DNA of 64,000 nucleotides from Trujillonella endophytica. Its GTDB lineage: Bacteria > Actinomycetota > Actinomycetes > Mycobacteriales > Geodermatophilaceae. The translations under genes were made by a program, and so were the position numbers. The stretch spans positions 582,641-646,640 of the forward strand of contig NZ_JABGCI010000002.1 in the NCBI RefSeq assembly GCF_019799905.1. Reading direction: 5' to 3'. The notes under the pieces were generated by a model. The model searched no databases and had not been told where the DNA came from. It was given only the letters and a program-made list of their open reading frames with translations. Positions 32,402 to 42,313 of the stretch are shown piece after piece; positions within the stretch are counted from its first letter, which is position 1, and every line of letters begins with the position of its first letter.

Positions 32402-32731
32402 TCAGCGGGCGGCGCCCAGCGCGTCGGCCAGGCGGTGGTGGGCGACGGCCTCGTCGCGCCGGCTCTGCCGCTCCAGGGTCCGGGCCAGCGCGCGGCGGGC
32501 CCAGGCGTTGGCCGGGGCGAGCTCCACCAGCCGGCCGAGCGCCTCCTCGGCGCGGGTCAGCTGCGCCGAGCCGAAGTAGCTGCGCGCGAGCAGCTCCAGG
32601 GCCGCCTCGTTCGCGGGCTCGGCCTCGACGACGGGGGCGAGGATGCGGGCCGCCTCGGTGGGCTGCCCCATGGACAGGAACAGGTCGGCGCGCAGGTACT
32701 CCGAGTGCAGGTCGAGCTCGAACTGGGTCAC
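32402..32731 (-). CDS. Small tetratricopeptide-repeat protein
   Basis: 109 residues containing about three TPR units: LHSEYLRADLFLSMGQPTEAARIL, EAALELLARSYFGSAQLTRAEEAL and AWARRALARTLERQSRRDEAV. TPRs mediate protein-protein contacts; no enzymatic domain is present. It begins with GTG and has no clear ribosome-binding site. It lies upstream of the ABC exporter on the same strand but is separated from it by 153 bases holding a separate promoter. Confidence 0.82.
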   Translation of the reverse strand: MTQFELDLHSEYLRADLFLSMGQPTEAARILAPVVEAEPANEAALELLARSYFGSAQLTRAEEALGRLVELAPANAWARRALARTLERQSRRDEAVAHHRLADALGAAR

Positions 32732-32855
32732 GCCCGCTGAACACCCGGCGCGTGCCCGGCGTTCCCGATGGGTAGTGCACGTCTAGGTCGCGTGCATCCG
32801 AGCCACCTCCCCGTCGGGAAGGGAGGGTGTCCGCGTCCCCAGCGAGGAGATCGCC

Positions 32856-33536
32856 ATGACCCTCCACCTCACCCGGCCCCACTGGACGTCGCGCTCCGGT
32901 GCCACCACGCTCTCCCCCGGCCAGCGCGTGCCCGTCGTCCACCGCATCGGCGCGCTCGTCGTCGCCGCCGCGATCGCCGTCTTCGGCGTGCTCGGCCTGC
33001 TGAACGGCCTCGACTTCTTCTCCACCGACGGCACCCGCGTCCTCGGCCTGAGTTCCAACGGCCTGCTGTCGGTGATCTCGCTGGTCACGGCCGCGGTGCT
33101 GGTCGCCGCGGTGCTGCGTGGCCCACGGGTCGCCTCGACGGTGATGATCGTCGTCGGCTCGTTGTTCCTGCTCTCGGCGCTGGCCAACCTGGCCGTGCTC
33201 CGCACCGACTGGAACTTCCTGGCGTTCCGCTTCTCCAACGTCGTCTTCTCGGTCGTCGCCGGGCTGACGCTGCTGCTGCTCGGCGCCTACGGCCGGGTCA
33301 GCGGCAACCTGCCGTCCGACAGCCCGTATGCCCGACCGACCCCGGACGGCGACCTGGAGCCCGTCGACCAGTCGCCCTCGACGCCGCAGGAGTACGAGGC
33401 GGAGCGGGCGATGCGCGCGGCCGAGGTCGCCGTCGTCCAGCACACCGCCACCCCCGACCAGCAGCGGCGGGTGCGGGCGATGGCGGAGGTCAGCTCGCGC
33501 CCCGACCGCCGTCGCGTGTGGATGTCCTTCGACTGA
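32856..33536 (+). CDS. DUF4383-type membrane protein
   Basis: 226 residues. Four transmembrane helices lie between about residues 28 and 150, with the DUF4383 pattern (HRIGALVVAAAIAVFGVLGLL, then FRFSNVVFSVVAGLTLLLLG). A charged cytoplasmic tail of about 75 residues follows. The ATG start has GAGGAG 7 bases upstream. Function of the family is unknown. A strong hairpin terminator follows the stop. Confidence 0.82.
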   Translation: MTLHLTRPHWTSRSGATTLSPGQRVPVVHRIGALVVAAAIAVFGVLGLLNGLDFFSTDGTRVLGLSSNGLLSVISLVTAAVLVAAVLRGPRVASTVMIVVGSLFLLSALANLAVLRTDWNFLAFRFSNVVFSVVAGLTLLLLGAYGRVSGNLPSDSPYARPTPDGDLEPVDQSPSTPQEYEAERAMRAAEVAVVQHTATPDQQRRVRAMAEVSSRPDRRRVWMSFD

Positions 33537-33555
33537 CCGGCCGACCGACGGGACG

Positions 33556-33596
33556 GGACCGGCGTGGGCGGCATCACGGGCTGCCCACGCCGGTCC
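33556..33596 (+). terminator. Hairpin terminator after DUF4383 gene
   Basis: A 14-base-pair perfect stem (33556-33569 with 33583-33596) with a 13-base loop begins about 20 bases after the stop of the DUF4383 gene. Confidence 0.72.
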
Positions 33597-33612
33597 TGGG
33601 TACCGCCACGTG

Positions 33613-34446
33613 GTGACCGCCCCCCTGTCCCTCACCCGTGCCGGTTCCGGTGATCCGCTCCTCCTCCTGCATGGCATGGGCAGCTCCCGCCGGGACTTCG
33701 CCGCCGTCGTCCCCCCGCTGCGCGCGCACTTCGACGTGCTCAACGCCGACCTGCCCGGCGTCGGACGGTCGCCGCACCTCGAGCGACGCCCGACCGTCTC
33801 CGCCGTCACCGACGCGGTCGAGCGCACGCTCGACGAGGAGGGCGTCGGCCGGGTGCACGTGCTCGGCAACTCCCTCGGCGCCCGGGTCGCGCTGGAACTC
33901 GCCGTCCGCAACCGTGCCCTGTCCGTCGTCGCCATCGCGCCGTCCGGGCTCAACGTGCCCCAGGAACGGGTCGTCCAGGGCATCGGCATGGGCACGGCCC
34001 GTGTCGCCCTCCGGACGGCGGACCCGCTGATCGCCCCCCTGTCCCGGTCGGCGGTCGGCCGGGCCGCACTCCTGGCGCCACTCAAGGCCCGCCCGTGGAG
34101 CACCTCGCGGGAGGAGACCATCGGGGCGCGCGAGGGCTTCTCGGAGTCGCGCGACTTCTGGCGCACGCTGCTGTGGTCGTTGATGCTCGACGTCCCCCGG
34201 GGCCTGGACCGCATCGACTGCCCGGTGACCCTGGTCCAGGGAGTGGCGGACTGGGTCGCCTCCGGCCAGACCGTGCGGTACCTGCCGCTGATCCCGGGCG
34301 CCCGCTTCCACCCCTTGCTGATGGCCGGTCACGCTCCCCAGTCGGACCGTCCGGCGGCCATCGCCCGCCTGGTTCTGGAGACCGCACGGCGCGCGCCGGC
34401 CGAGCAGCCGACGTCCGGGCTCACGCAGGCCCGCTCCGCCGCCTGA
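33613..34446 (+). CDS. Alpha/beta hydrolase
   Basis: About 277 residues. The oxyanion-hole motif LLLHGMGSS, the nucleophile elbow VLGNSLGARVA, an acidic residue near VQGVADWV and the late His in LMAGHAPQSD make a complete catalytic set. Lid helices follow the nucleophile. The substrate is unknown; esters or C-C bonds are cleaved by relatives. The GTG start lies 6 bases after TACCGC, a near match to the leaderless box. cobG follows 53 bases later. Confidence 0.87.
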   Translation: MTAPLSLTRAGSGDPLLLLHGMGSSRRDFAAVVPPLRAHFDVLNADLPGVGRSPHLERRPTVSAVTDAVERTLDEEGVGRVHVLGNSLGARVALELAVRNRALSVVAIAPSGLNVPQERVVQGIGMGTARVALRTADPLIAPLSRSAVGRAALLAPLKARPWSTSREETIGAREGFSESRDFWRTLLWSLMLDVPRGLDRIDCPVTLVQGVADWVASGQTVRYLPLIPGARFHPLLMAGHAPQSDRPAAIARLVLETARRAPAEQPTSGLTQARSAA

Positions 34447-34499
34447 GGACGGACGGCGGCGACCCGCCGCCGCGCCGACGACGTAGCCTCGCTGCCGCC

Positions 34500-35666
34500 A
34501 TGACCGCCCAGCTCCCGATCCGTGACCGCGCCGACGCCTGCCCCGGTGCGCTGCAGACCCACAGCGCCGCCGACGGCGAGCTGGCGCGGGTCCGGATCCC
34601 CGGGGGCCTGCTGACCGCGGATCGGCTGCGGGTGCTCGCCGCCGCGGCCCGCGAGCTGGGCGACGGCGCGCTGGAGCTCACCAGCCGCGGCAACCTGCAG
34701 CTGCGCGGACTCGCGCCCGGTGCGGAGGCCGAGCTCGGCGAACGGCTGGCGGCGGCGGGTCTGCTGCCCAGCGCGACCCACGAGCGGATCCGCAACGTGC
34801 TGGCCAGCACGCTGTCGGGCCGCACCGCCGGCGGGGTCCTCGACGTCACGCCGTGGGTCGCCGCCCTGGACGCCGGGCTGTGCGCCGACCCCGCGCTCGC
34901 CGAGCTGCCCGGCCGGTACCTGGCCACGCTCGACGACGGCCGCCGCGACGTGGCCGGGCTCGGCGGGGACGTCGGCCTGGTCGCCCTCGACGCCGGCACG
35001 GTGGCGCTGACCCTCGCCGGTGCCGGCAGCGGCCTGCGCGCCGGCCCGGACGACGCCGTCGACCTCGCGCTCGCCGCCACCCGCGCCTTCCTGGCCGAGC
35101 GCACCGCGCAGGCCAGCAGCGCCTGGCGCCTCGCGGAGCTCGACGAGGGCCCGGCGAGGGTCGTCGACCGCGTGAGCGCCTCGATGAGGGTCCCCCGCGC
35201 GGAGGTCGCGGGACTCCCGCGCGTCCAAGTCCCTCCCCCAGCAGGGGTCGTCCCCCAGACCGACGGGCGGACGGCGCTGGTCGTCGTCGTCCCGCTCGGG
35301 CGGCTGACGGCGGAGCAGGCCGAGCTGCTCGCGGCCACGTCGGCCGGCACCCTGCAGGTGACGCCGGGGCGCGCCGTCGCCGTCCCGGATCTCCCCGATG
35401 GCTCGGCCGCCGCCGACCTCACCGCCGCGGGACTCGTGCTGGACCCCGCCAGCCCGTGGCTGCGGGTCACCGCGTGCGCGGGCCGGCCGGGCTGCGCGAA
35501 GTCGCTGGCCGACGTGCGGTCCGACGCCGTCCGCGCGGTCGCCGACGGCACCCTGCCGGCCGGCGGCGCGCGCCAGCACTGGGCTGGCTGCGCGCGCCGC
35601 TGCGGCCGGCCGCGCGGCGAGGTGGTCGACGTCGTCGCCACCCCCGCCGGCTACGCGCTCAGCTGA
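34500..35666 (+). CDS. cobG: Precorrin-3B synthase (CobG)
   Basis: 388 residues. Member of the nitrite/sulfite reductase family with two ferredoxin-like half domains (about 15-80 and 250-310). LELTSRGNLQLRGL is the N-terminal signature; the C-terminal cysteines in CAGRPGC and CARRC bind the 4Fe-4S cluster. CobG uses oxygen to convert precorrin-3A to 3B and marks the aerobic cobalamin route. A TAGCCT box lies 10 bases before the ATG. The gene stands alone, apart from cobH-cobIJ. Confidence 0.88.
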   Translation: MTAQLPIRDRADACPGALQTHSAADGELARVRIPGGLLTADRLRVLAAAARELGDGALELTSRGNLQLRGLAPGAEAELGERLAAAGLLPSATHERIRNVLASTLSGRTAGGVLDVTPWVAALDAGLCADPALAELPGRYLATLDDGRRDVAGLGGDVGLVALDAGTVALTLAGAGSGLRAGPDDAVDLALAATRAFLAERTAQASSAWRLAELDEGPARVVDRVSASMRVPRAEVAGLPRVQVPPPAGVVPQTDGRTALVVVVPLGRLTAEQAELLAATSAGTLQVTPGRAVAVPDLPDGSAAADLTAAGLVLDPASPWLRVTACAGRPGCAKSLADVRSDAVRAVADGTLPAGGARQHWAGCARRCGRPRGEVVDVVATPAGYALS

Positions 35667-35697
35667 CCCGGCGGCCGGACGTGCCCACACCACCTCG

Positions 35698-35743
35698 GCG
35701 TCGTTGTGCTCTGGGTCCACCTGTACTCAGAGCACAACGACGC
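35698..35743. terminator. Bidirectional hairpin terminator
   Basis: A perfect 16-base-pair stem (35698-35713 with 35728-35743) with a 14-base loop lies between converging cobG and the nucleotidyltransferase gene. Lower GC content than its surroundings makes it stand out. No T-run. Confidence 0.75.
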
Positions 35744-35780
35744 GCAGGGCCTTGCCCCGCGGGAGAGGCGGCCGGGGGAC

Positions 35781-36962
35781 TCAGCCGTCCTCGGGGTCGG
35801 GGAAGCGGGCGCCCGCGGCCACCTCGGCGCCCTTCTCGAGCCGCACGCCCCGGCCGAGCAGCGTGATGTCGCCGTCGCCGCCGACCGATGCGCCGTCCCC
35901 GATGTCGACGCCGTCGTCGACGACCGTGCGGGTCACCGTCGCGCCGGCGCGCACCCGCACGCCGGGCAGCAGCACCGAGTCGACCACCGTCGCGCCGGCC
36001 TCCACGATCACCCCGGGCGACAGCACCGACCCCCGCACGTTGCCCGACACCCGGGTCCCGCCGGAGAGCAGGCTGTTCTCGATCTGCCCGTCGTCGAGAA
36101 CGCGGGCGGCGCTGTGCCGGCCACCCCGGGTGTGCACCGGCCAGGTGCGCTCGTCGAGGTCGAGCGGCGGCTCCTCGGCCAGGAAGTCCTGGTGGGCCTC
36201 CCAGTACGCCGGCACCGTGCCGACGTCGCGCCAGTAGCCCGTCAGCGGGAAGGCGCGGGCGGCGCCGTCCCGGGTCTGGGCGGGCAGCAGGTGCGACCCG
36301 AGGTCCTCCAGCCCCTCCTCGCCGACCTCGTCGTTCAGGGCCTCCAGCCGGTCGAGGGTGGGCGTCGGCGTGAAGACGAAGACCTCGTTCGTGGCCGTCG
36401 TCGTCGCCGGCTCGTCGGGCTTGTAGGCGTAGTCGTCGACCTTGCCGCCCTCGCCCACCTGGACGATGCCGTACCGCGCGGCGTCGTCGGCGGCGACCTC
36501 GGTGGTCACCATCGTGACCTCCGCGCCGGAACCCAGGTGGGCGTCGACGACCTCGCGGTAGTCCAGCTTGTAGACGGCGTCGGAGCTGACGACCACGAGC
36601 GCGTCGGGGTCGAAGCCGCGGATCAGCTCGGCCTGCCGCCACAGCCCGTCGGCAGTGCCCTCCGTCCAGCCGCCCCGCTCGTTGCCCTGGAACGGCGGCA
36701 TCATCATCAGCCCGCCGGTGGTGCGGTCCAGGTCCCAGGGCCGCCCGTTCGCGAGGTGCTCGGAGACCGACTGCGGCTGGTACTGCACCGACACCCAGAC
36801 GTCGGCGATCCCGGAGTGCTCGCAGTTGGACAGCGGGAAGTCGATGAGGCGGTAGACCCCGGCGAACGGGACGGCGGGCTTGGCCCGGGTCTCGGTCAGC
36901 AGTTCGAGGCGGTTGCCCTTGCCACCGGCGAGGACGAGGACGAGGACCCGGGGGAGCGCCAT
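35781..36962 (-). CDS. GlgC-like sugar-phosphate nucleotidyltransferase
   Basis: 393 residues. The N-terminal Rossmann-like domain has [27 protein letters not shown], the nucleotide-binding signature of glucose-1-phosphate adenylyltransferases, with [11 protein letters not shown] next. The C-terminal part is a left-handed beta-helix with hexapeptide-like repeats ([19 protein letters not shown]). It activates a sugar 1-phosphate with ATP or another NTP; it is divergent from typical actinobacterial GlgC, so glycogen synthesis is not certain. The ATG start faces the divergent cobH gene 59 bases away. Confidence 0.85.
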   Translation of the reverse strand: MALPRVLVLVLAGGKGNRLELLTETRAKPAVPFAGVYRLIDFPLSNCEHSGIADVWVSVQYQPQSVSEHLANGRPWDLDRTTGGLMMMPPFQGNERGGWTEGTADGLWRQAELIRGFDPDALVVVSSDAVYKLDYREVVDAHLGSGAEVTMVTTEVAADDAARYGIVQVGEGGKVDDYAYKPDEPATTTATNEVFVFTPTPTLDRLEALNDEVGEEGLEDLGSHLLPAQTRDGAARAFPLTGYWRDVGTVPAYWEAHQDFLAEEPPLDLDERTWPVHTRGGRHSAARVLDDGQIENSLLSGGTRVSGNVRGSVLSPGVIVEAGATVVDSVLLPGVRVRAGATVTRTVVDDGVDIGDGASVGGDGDITLLGRGVRLEKGAEVAAGARFPDPEDG

Positions 36963-37021
36963 ACCGCCCCGCTACCCGCTCCCGACCGGCCCTGCACCCG
37001 CGACACGTAGCCTCCTCGCCG

Positions 37022-37642
37022 ATGTACGCCTACGAGAAGGACGGCGCCGAGATCTACCGGCAGTCGTTCGCCACCATCCGCGCCGAGGCCGACCTGGGCG
37101 GACTACCCGCAGACGTCGCCCGCGTCGTCGTGCGGATGATCCACGCCTGCGGCCAGGTCGACCTGGTGCCCGACGTCGCCTTCTCCCCCGCGGTCGTGTC
37201 CCGTGCCCGGGCCGCCCTCGACGCCGGCGCGCCGGTGCTGTGCGACGCCCGGATGGTCGCCTCGGGCATCACGCGCGCACGGCTGCCGCGGGACAACGAG
37301 GTGCTCTGCACCCTCGGCGACCCGGGCGTCCCGGACCTCGCCGCGCGACTGGGCACGACCCGCACGGCGGCCGCGCTCGAGCTGTGGGGCGACCGGCTGG
37401 ACGGCGCGGTGGTGGCGATCGGCAACGCCCCGACGGCGCTGTTCCACCTGCTGGAGACGGTCGAGGCCGGTGGGCCGCGGCCGGCCGCCGTCCTCGGCAT
37501 CCCGGTCGGGTTCATCGGCGCGGCCGAGTCCAAGGAGGCGCTCGCGGCGTCCGACCTGGAGTACCTGGTGGTGCGCGGGCGGCGCGGCGGCAGCGCGATC
37601 ACCGCGGCGGCCGTCAACGCGATCGCGAGCGACGTCGAATGA
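37022..37642 (+). CDS. cobH: Precorrin-8X methylmutase
   Basis: 206 residues. [15 protein letters not shown] holds the active-site His (about residue 41); [12 protein letters not shown] and [14 protein letters not shown] are further CobH/CbiC signatures. It moves a methyl group from C11 to C12 to give hydrogenobyrinic acid. TAGCCT lies 8 bases before the ATG, suggesting a near-leaderless mRNA. Its stop overlaps the cobIJ start by 4 bases. Confidence 0.95.
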   Translation: MYAYEKDGAEIYRQSFATIRAEADLGGLPADVARVVVRMIHACGQVDLVPDVAFSPAVVSRARAALDAGAPVLCDARMVASGITRARLPRDNEVLCTLGDPGVPDLAARLGTTRTAAALELWGDRLDGAVVAIGNAPTALFHLLETVEAGGPRPAAVLGIPVGFIGAAESKEALAASDLEYLVVRGRRGGSAITAAAVNAIASDVE

Positions 37643-39129
37643 CCGGGCGCCTCTACGGGGTCGGGCTGGGGCCGGGCGACCCGGAGCTGGTGACGGTCAA
37701 GGCCGCGCGGCTGATCGGCGCGGCCGACGTCGTCGCCTTCCACGCCGCGCAGCACGGCCGGTCGGTCGCCCGCGCACTGGCCGCGCCGTACCTGCGCGCG
37801 GGCCAGGTCGAGGAGCTCTTGGTCTACCCGGTGACCACCGAGACCACCGCCCACCCCGGCGGCTACCAGGGCGCGATCGACGAGTTCTACGAGGCCGCCG
37901 CCGCCCGGCTCGCCGCGCACCTGGACGCCGGCCGCGACGTGGTGGTCCTGGCCGAGGGCGACCCGTTCTTCTACGGGTCCTACATGCACATGCACAAGCG
38001 GCTGGCCCACCGCTACCCGACCGAGGTCGTGCCGGGCGTGACCAGCGTCAGCGGTGCCGCCGCCGTCGTCGGCCGGCCGCTGGTGGAGCGCGACGAGGTG
38101 CTCACCGTGCTGCCGGGCACGCTGCCCACCGAGGAGCTCGCCGAGTGGCTGGCGACCACCGACTCGGCCGCGGTCATGAAGCTCGGCCGCACCTTCCGCT
38201 CCGTGCGCGACGCCTTCGACGCCGCCGGCGTGCTGGACCGGGCGCTGTACGTCGAGCGGGCCACGACCGAGCGGCAGCGCACCATGCCGCTGGCCGACGT
38301 CGACCCCGACACCGTCCCGTACTTCTCCCTCGCGCTGATGCCCAGCCCGTTGACAGGTCCGACACCGGGGCCCGAGCAGTACGACGAGGCCGGCCCGCGC
38401 ACCGGTGAGGTCGTCGTCGTCGGGCTGGGTCCCGGGCAGCGCTCGTGGACCACGCCGGAGGCCGCCGCCGCGCTGGCCGCCGCCGACGACCTGGTCGGCT
38501 ACGGCCCCTACCTGGACCGGGTCGAGGTCAACCCGCGGCAGACCCGCCACCCCAGCGACAACCGGGTGGAGGCCGAGCGGGCCGCGCACGCGCTGGAGCT
38601 GGCCCGCGCCGGGCGCCGGGTCGCCGTGGTCTCCAGCGGCGACCCCGGCGTCTTCGCCATGGCCGCCGCGGTGCTGGAGGTCGCCGACCGGCCCGAGTAC
38701 ACCGGGATCGCCGTCCGGGTGCTGCCCGGGCTCACCGCGGCGCAGGCGGTGGCCTCCCGGGTCGGCGCCCCGCTGGGGCACGACTTCGCGGTGATCAGCC
38801 TCTCCGACGTCCTCAAGCCGTTGGACGTCGTCCTCGACCGGCTGCGGCACGCAGCCCAGGCCGACCTCGTGCTCGCGCTCTACAACCCCCGGTCGAAGGC
38901 GCGGCCGCACCAGCTGGGCGAGGCGCAGAAGACGCTGCTCGACGTGCGCGACGCCGGCACGGTGGTCGTGGTGGGCCGCGACGTCGGCGGGCCGGCCGAG
39001 GAGGTGCGGGTGACGACGCTCGGCGAGCTGGACCCGGAGACGGTCGACATGCGCTGCCTGGTGCTCGTCGGCTCCTCGCGCACCCGGGTCGGCCCGGGTG
39101 GCGCCGTATACACCCCGCGGACGTACTGA
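37639..39129 (+). CDS. cobIJ: Fused precorrin-2 C20- and precorrin-3B C17-methyltransferase
   Basis: 496 residues with two tetrapyrrole methylase domains. The first (about 1-235, CobI) begins [18 protein letters not shown] and has [11 protein letters not shown]; the second (about 255-496, CobJ) begins [18 protein letters not shown] and has [12 protein letters not shown] and LALYNPRS. The fusion adds methyl groups at C20 and at C17 with ring contraction. A CobIJ fusion is also known in M. tuberculosis. Start ATGA overlaps the cobH stop. Confidence 0.95.
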   Translation: MTGRLYGVGLGPGDPELVTVKAARLIGAADVVAFHAAQHGRSVARALAAPYLRAGQVEELLVYPVTTETTAHPGGYQGAIDEFYEAAAARLAAHLDAGRDVVVLAEGDPFFYGSYMHMHKRLAHRYPTEVVPGVTSVSGAAAVVGRPLVERDEVLTVLPGTLPTEELAEWLATTDSAAVMKLGRTFRSVRDAFDAAGVLDRALYVERATTERQRTMPLADVDPDTVPYFSLALMPSPLTGPTPGPEQYDEAGPRTGEVVVVGLGPGQRSWTTPEAAAALAAADDLVGYGPYLDRVEVNPRQTRHPSDNRVEAERAAHALELARAGRRVAVVSSGDPGVFAMAAAVLEVADRPEYTGIAVRVLPGLTAAQAVASRVGAPLGHDFAVISLSDVLKPLDVVLDRLRHAAQADLVLALYNPRSKARPHQLGEAQKTLLDVRDAGTVVVVGRDVGGPAEEVRVTTLGELDPETVDMRCLVLVGSSRTRVGPGGAVYTPRTY

Positions 39130-39149
39130 CCTCCGAGGCATCGGATCCC

Positions 39150-40439
39150 ATGCCTGACACGCCGCGGTCGGGAATGCGGCCGAGATCGTTGCCCTTGCTC
39201 ACGTTCGTGCCGACCCCGACGCTCTCCCGCACCCCGGCGTTCTGGACCGCGACGGGTCTGCTGCTGCTCGCCCTCGCCGCCTCGGGCGTGCCGACGCCGC
39301 TCTACCGCGTCTACTCCGAGCGCTTCGACTTCGGCCCGGGCACGCTGACGGTCGTCTTCGGCATCTACGCCTTCGCGCTGCTGACCACCCTGCTGGTGGT
39401 CGGCGGCCTGTCCGACCACGTGGGCCGGCGGCCGGTCCTGGCCGGCGGCCTGCTGCTGATGGCCTCGGCGATGGGCGTCTTCCTGGTGGCGGACGGCGTC
39501 GGCTGGCTGCTCGTCGCGCGGGTGGTGCAGGGCGTGTCGATGGGCGCCCTGACCGGCACCCTGGGCGCGCTGCTGCTGGACACGCAGGGGCGGGAGCGCC
39601 CACTGGGGCCGCTGGTCAACAGCGCGGCTCCGGGCCTCGGACTGTCGTTGGGCGCGGTCGGCGCCGGTCTGGTGGTCGAGTCCGTCGCCGAGCCCACCCG
39701 CTGGGTGTTCGCCGTCCTCGCCGTCGCACTCGTGCTGGGCGCGGCCACCGTGGTGCTCCTGCCCGAGACCTCCCCGCGCGCCCCCGGCGCGCTGGCCTCG
39801 TTGCGGCCCTCGGTGCGGGTGCCGCGGGCGCAGCGGCCCGGCTTCCTGCTGGCCCTGCCCGTCCTCGTCGCCGCCTGGGCGCTGGGCGGCCTCTACCTCT
39901 CCCTCGGGCCGTCGCTGGCGGCCACGGTCTTCGGCCTGGAGGACCACCTCGTGGGCAGCCTGCTGGTGCTGGCCATGCAGGGCTCGGCCGCGCTCGGTGC
40001 GGTCCTGGGCCGGGGCGTGGAGCCGGAGCGTGGCATGGTGGGCGGCGCGCTGGTGTTCAGCGCGGGCGTCCTGGCCACCATCGTGGCGTTGTCGACCGGC
40101 TCGGTCGCCGTCCTGTTCGTCTCGGCGGTCGTCTCCGGCCTCGGCTTCGGGCTCGCCGTCCTCGGCGCGATCGCCACCACCACGGCCGGCGTGGAACCCG
40201 CGGACCGGGCCGGGCTGCTCTCGGCCTCCTTCGTGGTCGGCTACCTCAGCTTCAGCGTCCCGGCGATCATCGCCGGCACGACCTCGGCCTCCGTCGGCCT
40301 GCAGACGGTGAGCGAGGTCTACGCCGCCGTCTGCGTCGTCCTGGCCCTCGTCGCCGTGGCCGGGGTGCGGCGACGCCGGCGCAGCGTGCGCGGTGCAGCC
40401 GCCGAGGTTCCGGAGCCCGCGCAGCCGATCGCCGCCTGA
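39150..40439 (+). CDS. Major facilitator superfamily transporter
   Basis: About 429 residues and 12 predicted transmembrane helices. The loop between helices 2 and 3 has GGLSDHVGRRPVL, the MFS signature, and VARVVQGVSMGALTG lies in helix 4. The substrate is unknown. It follows cobIJ by 20 bases and may share its transcript, so a link with cobalamin, cobalt or a precursor is possible but unproven. The ATG at 39150 is chosen; the next in-frame ATG nine codons later is also possible. Only 3 bases separate its stop from that of the converging flavodoxin-like gene. Confidence 0.87.
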   Translation: MPDTPRSGMRPRSLPLLTFVPTPTLSRTPAFWTATGLLLLALAASGVPTPLYRVYSERFDFGPGTLTVVFGIYAFALLTTLLVVGGLSDHVGRRPVLAGGLLLMASAMGVFLVADGVGWLLVARVVQGVSMGALTGTLGALLLDTQGRERPLGPLVNSAAPGLGLSLGAVGAGLVVESVAEPTRWVFAVLAVALVLGAATVVLLPETSPRAPGALASLRPSVRVPRAQRPGFLLALPVLVAAWALGGLYLSLGPSLAATVFGLEDHLVGSLLVLAMQGSAALGAVLGRGVEPERGMVGGALVFSAGVLATIVALSTGSVAVLFVSAVVSGLGFGLAVLGAIATTTAGVEPADRAGLLSASFVVGYLSFSVPAIIAGTTSASVGLQTVSEVYAAVCVVLALVAVAGVRRRRRSVRGAAAEVPEPAQPIAA

Positions 40440-40442
40440 CCG

Positions 40443-41063
40443 TCAGCGGCCGGGATAGGGCGTGGCCCTGAGCGCCCGCGCCAGCTGCGCGGCGTTCTCC
40501 GCGAGGGTCGACGTGGTCGAGGCGACCGCCTCCGGGGTCTCCTCCAGGTCCAGGTAGTCCCGGCTGCCCATCGCCTCGTCGTTCCAGTACGTCCCGCCCT
40601 GCGCCGGGATGGTGAAGCCGATGTCGTTGAGGCCCTGCATGAGGTCGGCGGTGATCTTGTGCGCGCCGTCCTCGTTGCCGACGACGGCGGTGACCGCGAC
40701 CTTGCCGGTGACCAGCGGCCGGCCCGAGTCGTCGGTCTCGGACAGCTCGCCGTCCAGCCGCTCCAGGACCCGCTGCGCGACGCTGCTCATGTGGCCGACC
40801 CAGGTGGGCGTGGACACGATCAGGATGTCGGCGGCCATCAACTGCTCGCGGATCGCCGGCCAGGCGTCGCCCTCGCCCATGTCGACCTCGACGCCGGGCT
40901 TCACGTCGTGGTCGACCACACGGACGACGTCGCCGCTCACCCCGTGCCCGGCGAGGGCGTCGAGCACCTCACGGGCCATCTTCTCGCTGCTCGAGGCGGC
41001 GGGCGACGGCGACAGGGTGCAGACGAGGGCAAGGGCGCGGAGGGGTGACGCGGTCTCGGTCAT
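40443..41063 (-). CDS. Flavodoxin-like NAD(P)H-dependent FMN reductase
   Basis: 206 residues with the flavodoxin fold: LVCTLSPSPAASSSEKMA is the FMN-phosphate loop, ADILIVSTPTWVGHMSSVAQRVLERLDG the second FMN-contacting segment and TAVVGNEDGAHKI the third. It probably reduces flavins, quinones or other small acceptors. GAGG lies about 8 bases before the ATG. It converges with the MFS gene. Confidence 0.85.
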   Translation of the reverse strand: MTETASPLRALALVCTLSPSPAASSSEKMAREVLDALAGHGVSGDVVRVVDHDVKPGVEVDMGEGDAWPAIREQLMAADILIVSTPTWVGHMSSVAQRVLERLDGELSETDDSGRPLVTGKVAVTAVVGNEDGAHKITADLMQGLNDIGFTIPAQGGTYWNDEAMGSRDYLDLEETPEAVASTTSTLAENAAQLARALRATPYPGR

Positions 41064-41093
41064 GCACCGCCTCGTGCCCCGTCCGGTTGCGCG

Positions 41094-41747
41094 TCACACG
41101 CCGGCGAGCAGGACGCCGACCGCGGCCGGCGTCCCGGCGACGGCGGCCGCGCCGGCGGAGCGCAGCTCGTCGGGCGCCGGGCCCCAGCCCGCGCCGATGC
41201 ACGGCAGCCCGTGCGCCGCGGCGCCCAGCACGTCGTGCTCGCGGTCGCCGACCAGCACCGGGTCCCGCCCCTCCGGGTGGGCCGCGAGCGCCGCGGCGAC
41301 CACCTGGTCCTTGTGCCGGACGGCGCCGTCGAGGGTCGCCCCGTGCACGGAGTCGACCAACCGGTCGAGCCCGGTGTGCGCCAGCACCCGGACGGCGAAC
41401 GGCTCCGGCTTGCTGGTGGCCACGGCCAGGACGGCGCCGGCCGCCCGCAGCCCGGCCAGCAGCTCCGGGACGCCGTCGTACACGGCGACGTCGAGCAGCG
41501 CGCCGGCCGAGTAGTGCGCGCGGTAGGCGGCGACCGCCCGCGGCACGTCGGCCGGCGGGACGCCGAGGACCAGCGCGAACCCGTCCTGCAGCGGCGGGCC
41601 CACCATGTCCCGCAGCTGGGCCGGCGTCGGCTCGGGCCGGCCCAGCTCCGCGGCGGCCACCCGCACCGAGGCCCAGGTGCCCGGCGTCGAGTCGACCAGC
41701 GTGCCGTCGAGGTCGAACAGGACCAGCCGGCCGCGCGGTCCGCTCAG
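41094..41747 (-). CDS. HAD-family phosphatase with probable CTG start
   Basis: About 217 residues. LVLFDLDGTLVDST (motif I), AVATSKPEPFAV (motif II with Lys region), HKDQVVAAAL and VLVGDREHDVLGAAAHG (motif III/IV) are complete, resembling phosphoglycolate phosphatase/Gph. No in-frame ATG, GTG or TTG exists close upstream of motif I. The CTG at 41747-41745 overlaps the upstream stop as CTGA, just like the GTGA and ATGA pairs elsewhere in the window, so it is the best start. Cotranscribed with the FBP-domain gene. Confidence 0.85.
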   Translation of the reverse strand: MSGPRGRLVLFDLDGTLVDSTPGTWASVRVAAAELGRPEPTPAQLRDMVGPPLQDGFALVLGVPPADVPRAVAAYRAHYSAGALLDVAVYDGVPELLAGLRAAGAVLAVATSKPEPFAVRVLAHTGLDRLVDSVHGATLDGAVRHKDQVVAAALAAHPEGRDPVLVGDREHDVLGAAAHGLPCIGAGWGPAPDELRSAGAAAVAGTPAAVGVLLAGV

Positions 41748-42238
41748 GGCCGGTGCACCGAGTCGAGGAAGCCCTGCACCCGCTGGGTCAGCTCCGCCGA
41801 CCGCTCGGCGACGACCTCGTCCGGATCGCGGTCGGCCAGCCACGGCGGGATCTCGGTGCGCACGCGCTGCGCGCAGCCGAGGTCGGCGCAGATGTAGGTG
41901 CCCACCGTGTTGCCGTTGCGGCCGGCCCCGCCGATGCGCCGGGCGGTGAACAGCGAGATCGCGTCCCCGGTCTGCGCGGTCTGGCAGAGCAGGCACATGG
42001 CCGCCGTCCGGCTGGACATGCGGGTCTCCGCGGCACGCAGCGAGACGCCGACCGGGTGCCCGTCGCGGTGGACGACGAGGTAGCCGCGCAGCGGCGCCCT
42101 CGGGTCGCGCCAGCCCAGCAGCGCGAGCTCCTCCCACGGCAGGACGCCGAAGTCCCGCGGCAGGGTCACCGCCTTGGCCTCGCCCTTGGAGCAGTTGACG
42201 AACGACCGGCGCACCTGCTGCTCGGTCAGGGGTTCCAC
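41744..42238 (-). CDS. FBP-domain zinc-finger protein (EF-G-binding type)
   Basis: 164 residues. The C-terminal half is a treble-clef zinc finger with CLLC and C-ADLGC cysteine pairs around FTARRIGGAGRNGNTVGTYI, as in the FBP/FusB-type domain that binds elongation factor G and frees it from the ribosome. The N-terminal VRRSFVNCSKGEAKAV is also typical. It may aid translation recovery; drug resistance is not implied. GTG start with AGGAG about 10 bases upstream. Its stop overlaps the start of the HAD gene. Confidence 0.82.
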   Translation of the reverse strand: MEPLTEQQVRRSFVNCSKGEAKAVTLPRDFGVLPWEELALLGWRDPRAPLRGYLVVHRDGHPVGVSLRAAETRMSSRTAAMCLLCQTAQTGDAISLFTARRIGGAGRNGNTVGTYICADLGCAQRVRTEIPPWLADRDPDEVVAERSAELTQRVQGFLDSVHRP

Positions 42239-42313
42239 GGGTACTGCGCTCCTGGGGTTCTCGGGGTCCGGCGTGGCGCGGGGTCGTGCGTCGGTCCGGC
42301 GCGAGATCCTCCG

